Shown one piece after another: positions 7,127 through 7,467 of a stretch of 7,467 bases of DNA. The notes beneath the pieces are model-generated. The model searched no databases. It was given only the letters and a program-made list of their open reading frames with translations, and was not told the origin of the DNA. The position numbers were made by a program, and so were the translations under genes. The stretch's first letter is position 1. Each line of letters begins with the position of its first letter. Source of the stretch: Bordetella parapertussis. GTDB taxonomy: Bacteria; Pseudomonadota; Gammaproteobacteria; Burkholderiales; Burkholderiaceae_B. The stretch lies in the NCBI GenBank assembly GCA_945869355.1, contig CAMBPA010000060.1, positions 1 through 7,467 of the forward strand, given 5' to 3'.

Positions 7127-7467
7127 TCAGCTGCGGAACAGCCGACTGTATTGTGTCTCGTGCCGCGCACTCGTGATCGCCAAACCGAAAGCCGCTGAGC
7201 CCGCCTCTTCGGATTTTATGTTCTCGGCACTTTCCATTGCATGCACAATATCGACTTTTAAACGATGTAACAAAGCCTGCCCTTCAATCTGTCCAAGAGG
7301 TACTGACTTGACCGCAGCAAGCACTTGGTTTTCAACCCAACTCCACAAATAGGCAGACAAGGCAAGCTCTTGCGCGACGCCTGACACCGCAGCAAGCGCC
7401 GCATACGCAGAGGGATACACCCAGACCACCTTAGTGAGACAAGCCAACGACTGGCCTTGAGGCCATT
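7127..7467 (-). CDS. ureF: Urease accessory protein UreF, C-terminal part (partial)
   Basis: The frame stays open to the right edge of the window, so only the last 113 complete codons are seen; the N-terminal half lies outside. The end RHETQYSRLFRS is the near-invariant UreF C-terminus, and YLWSWVENQVLAAVKSVPLG is the conserved helix before it. UreF is an all-helical protein that binds UreD/UreH and, through conserved C-terminal residues, the UreG GTPase, coordinating nickel insertion into urease. The stop (TGA) is at 7127-7129, followed by the 93-base gap to ureG. The leftmost in-frame TTG visible at 7445-7447 is an internal Leu codon, not a start. The rest of the urease operon (ureE, structural genes) is expected beyond the right edge, but this is inferred. 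Confidence 0.95.
   Translation of the reverse strand, partial: WPQGQSLACLTKVVWVYPSAYAALAAVSGVAQELALSAYLWSWVENQVLAAVKSVPLGQIEGQALLHRLKVDIVHAMESAENIKSEEAGSAAFGLAITSARHETQYSRLFRS

Overview
The window looks like chromosomal core sequence from a betaproteobacterium of the order Burkholderiales, probably Alcaligenaceae or a near relative. I base this on the trmJ-cysE gene order, the form of CysE (short catalytic part plus a long tail), the PcaI/PcaJ type of CoA-transferase, and a mutS gene followed by a ribosomal-oxygenase gene. GC content looks moderate (mid-50s percent by eye). I cannot name a genus. There is no sign of a mobile element, phage, CRISPR array, tRNA or rRNA.

Layout, left to right. 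Bases 1-150 are the 3' end of a SpoU-class tRNA methyltransferase gene (trmJ, +). Bases 200-1081 are cysE (+), which encodes serine O-acetyltransferase with an unusual linker and predicted coiled-coil tail. Bases 1086-2398 are a two-gene minus-strand operon, pcaI then pcaJ, encoding the A and B subunits of a 3-oxoadipate-type CoA-transferase; the genes are coupled by a TAATG overlap. Bases 2399-2560 form the divergent control region between pcaI and mutS, with a perfect TATAAT box and an operator-like inverted repeat on the pcaI side. Bases 2561-5206 are mutS (+), followed 9 bases later by a JmjC/cupin ribosomal oxygenase gene (5216-6406, +, roxA/ycfD family). Bases 6413-7033 are ureG (-), and 7127 to the window end is the 3' part of ureF (-), so a urease accessory cluster continues beyond the right edge.

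Functionally these are separate housekeeping or catabolic modules: tRNA modification, cysteine synthesis, the last steps of aromatic or 3-oxoacid breakdown, mismatch repair, ribosome hydroxylation, and nickel insertion into urease. Coding density is very high. The two convergent junctions (cysE/pcaJ and roxA/ureG) have 4 and 6 bases between stop codons and no recognisable intrinsic terminator. No stretch over 300 bases lacks a gene; the largest gap is the 162-base pcaI-mutS region.

I did not find an undescribed system here. The most worthwhile observations are the CysE coiled-coil tail that lacks the usual CysK-docking end, the inverted repeat at the presumed pcaIJ start site, and the promoter-bearing gap between ureF and ureG.
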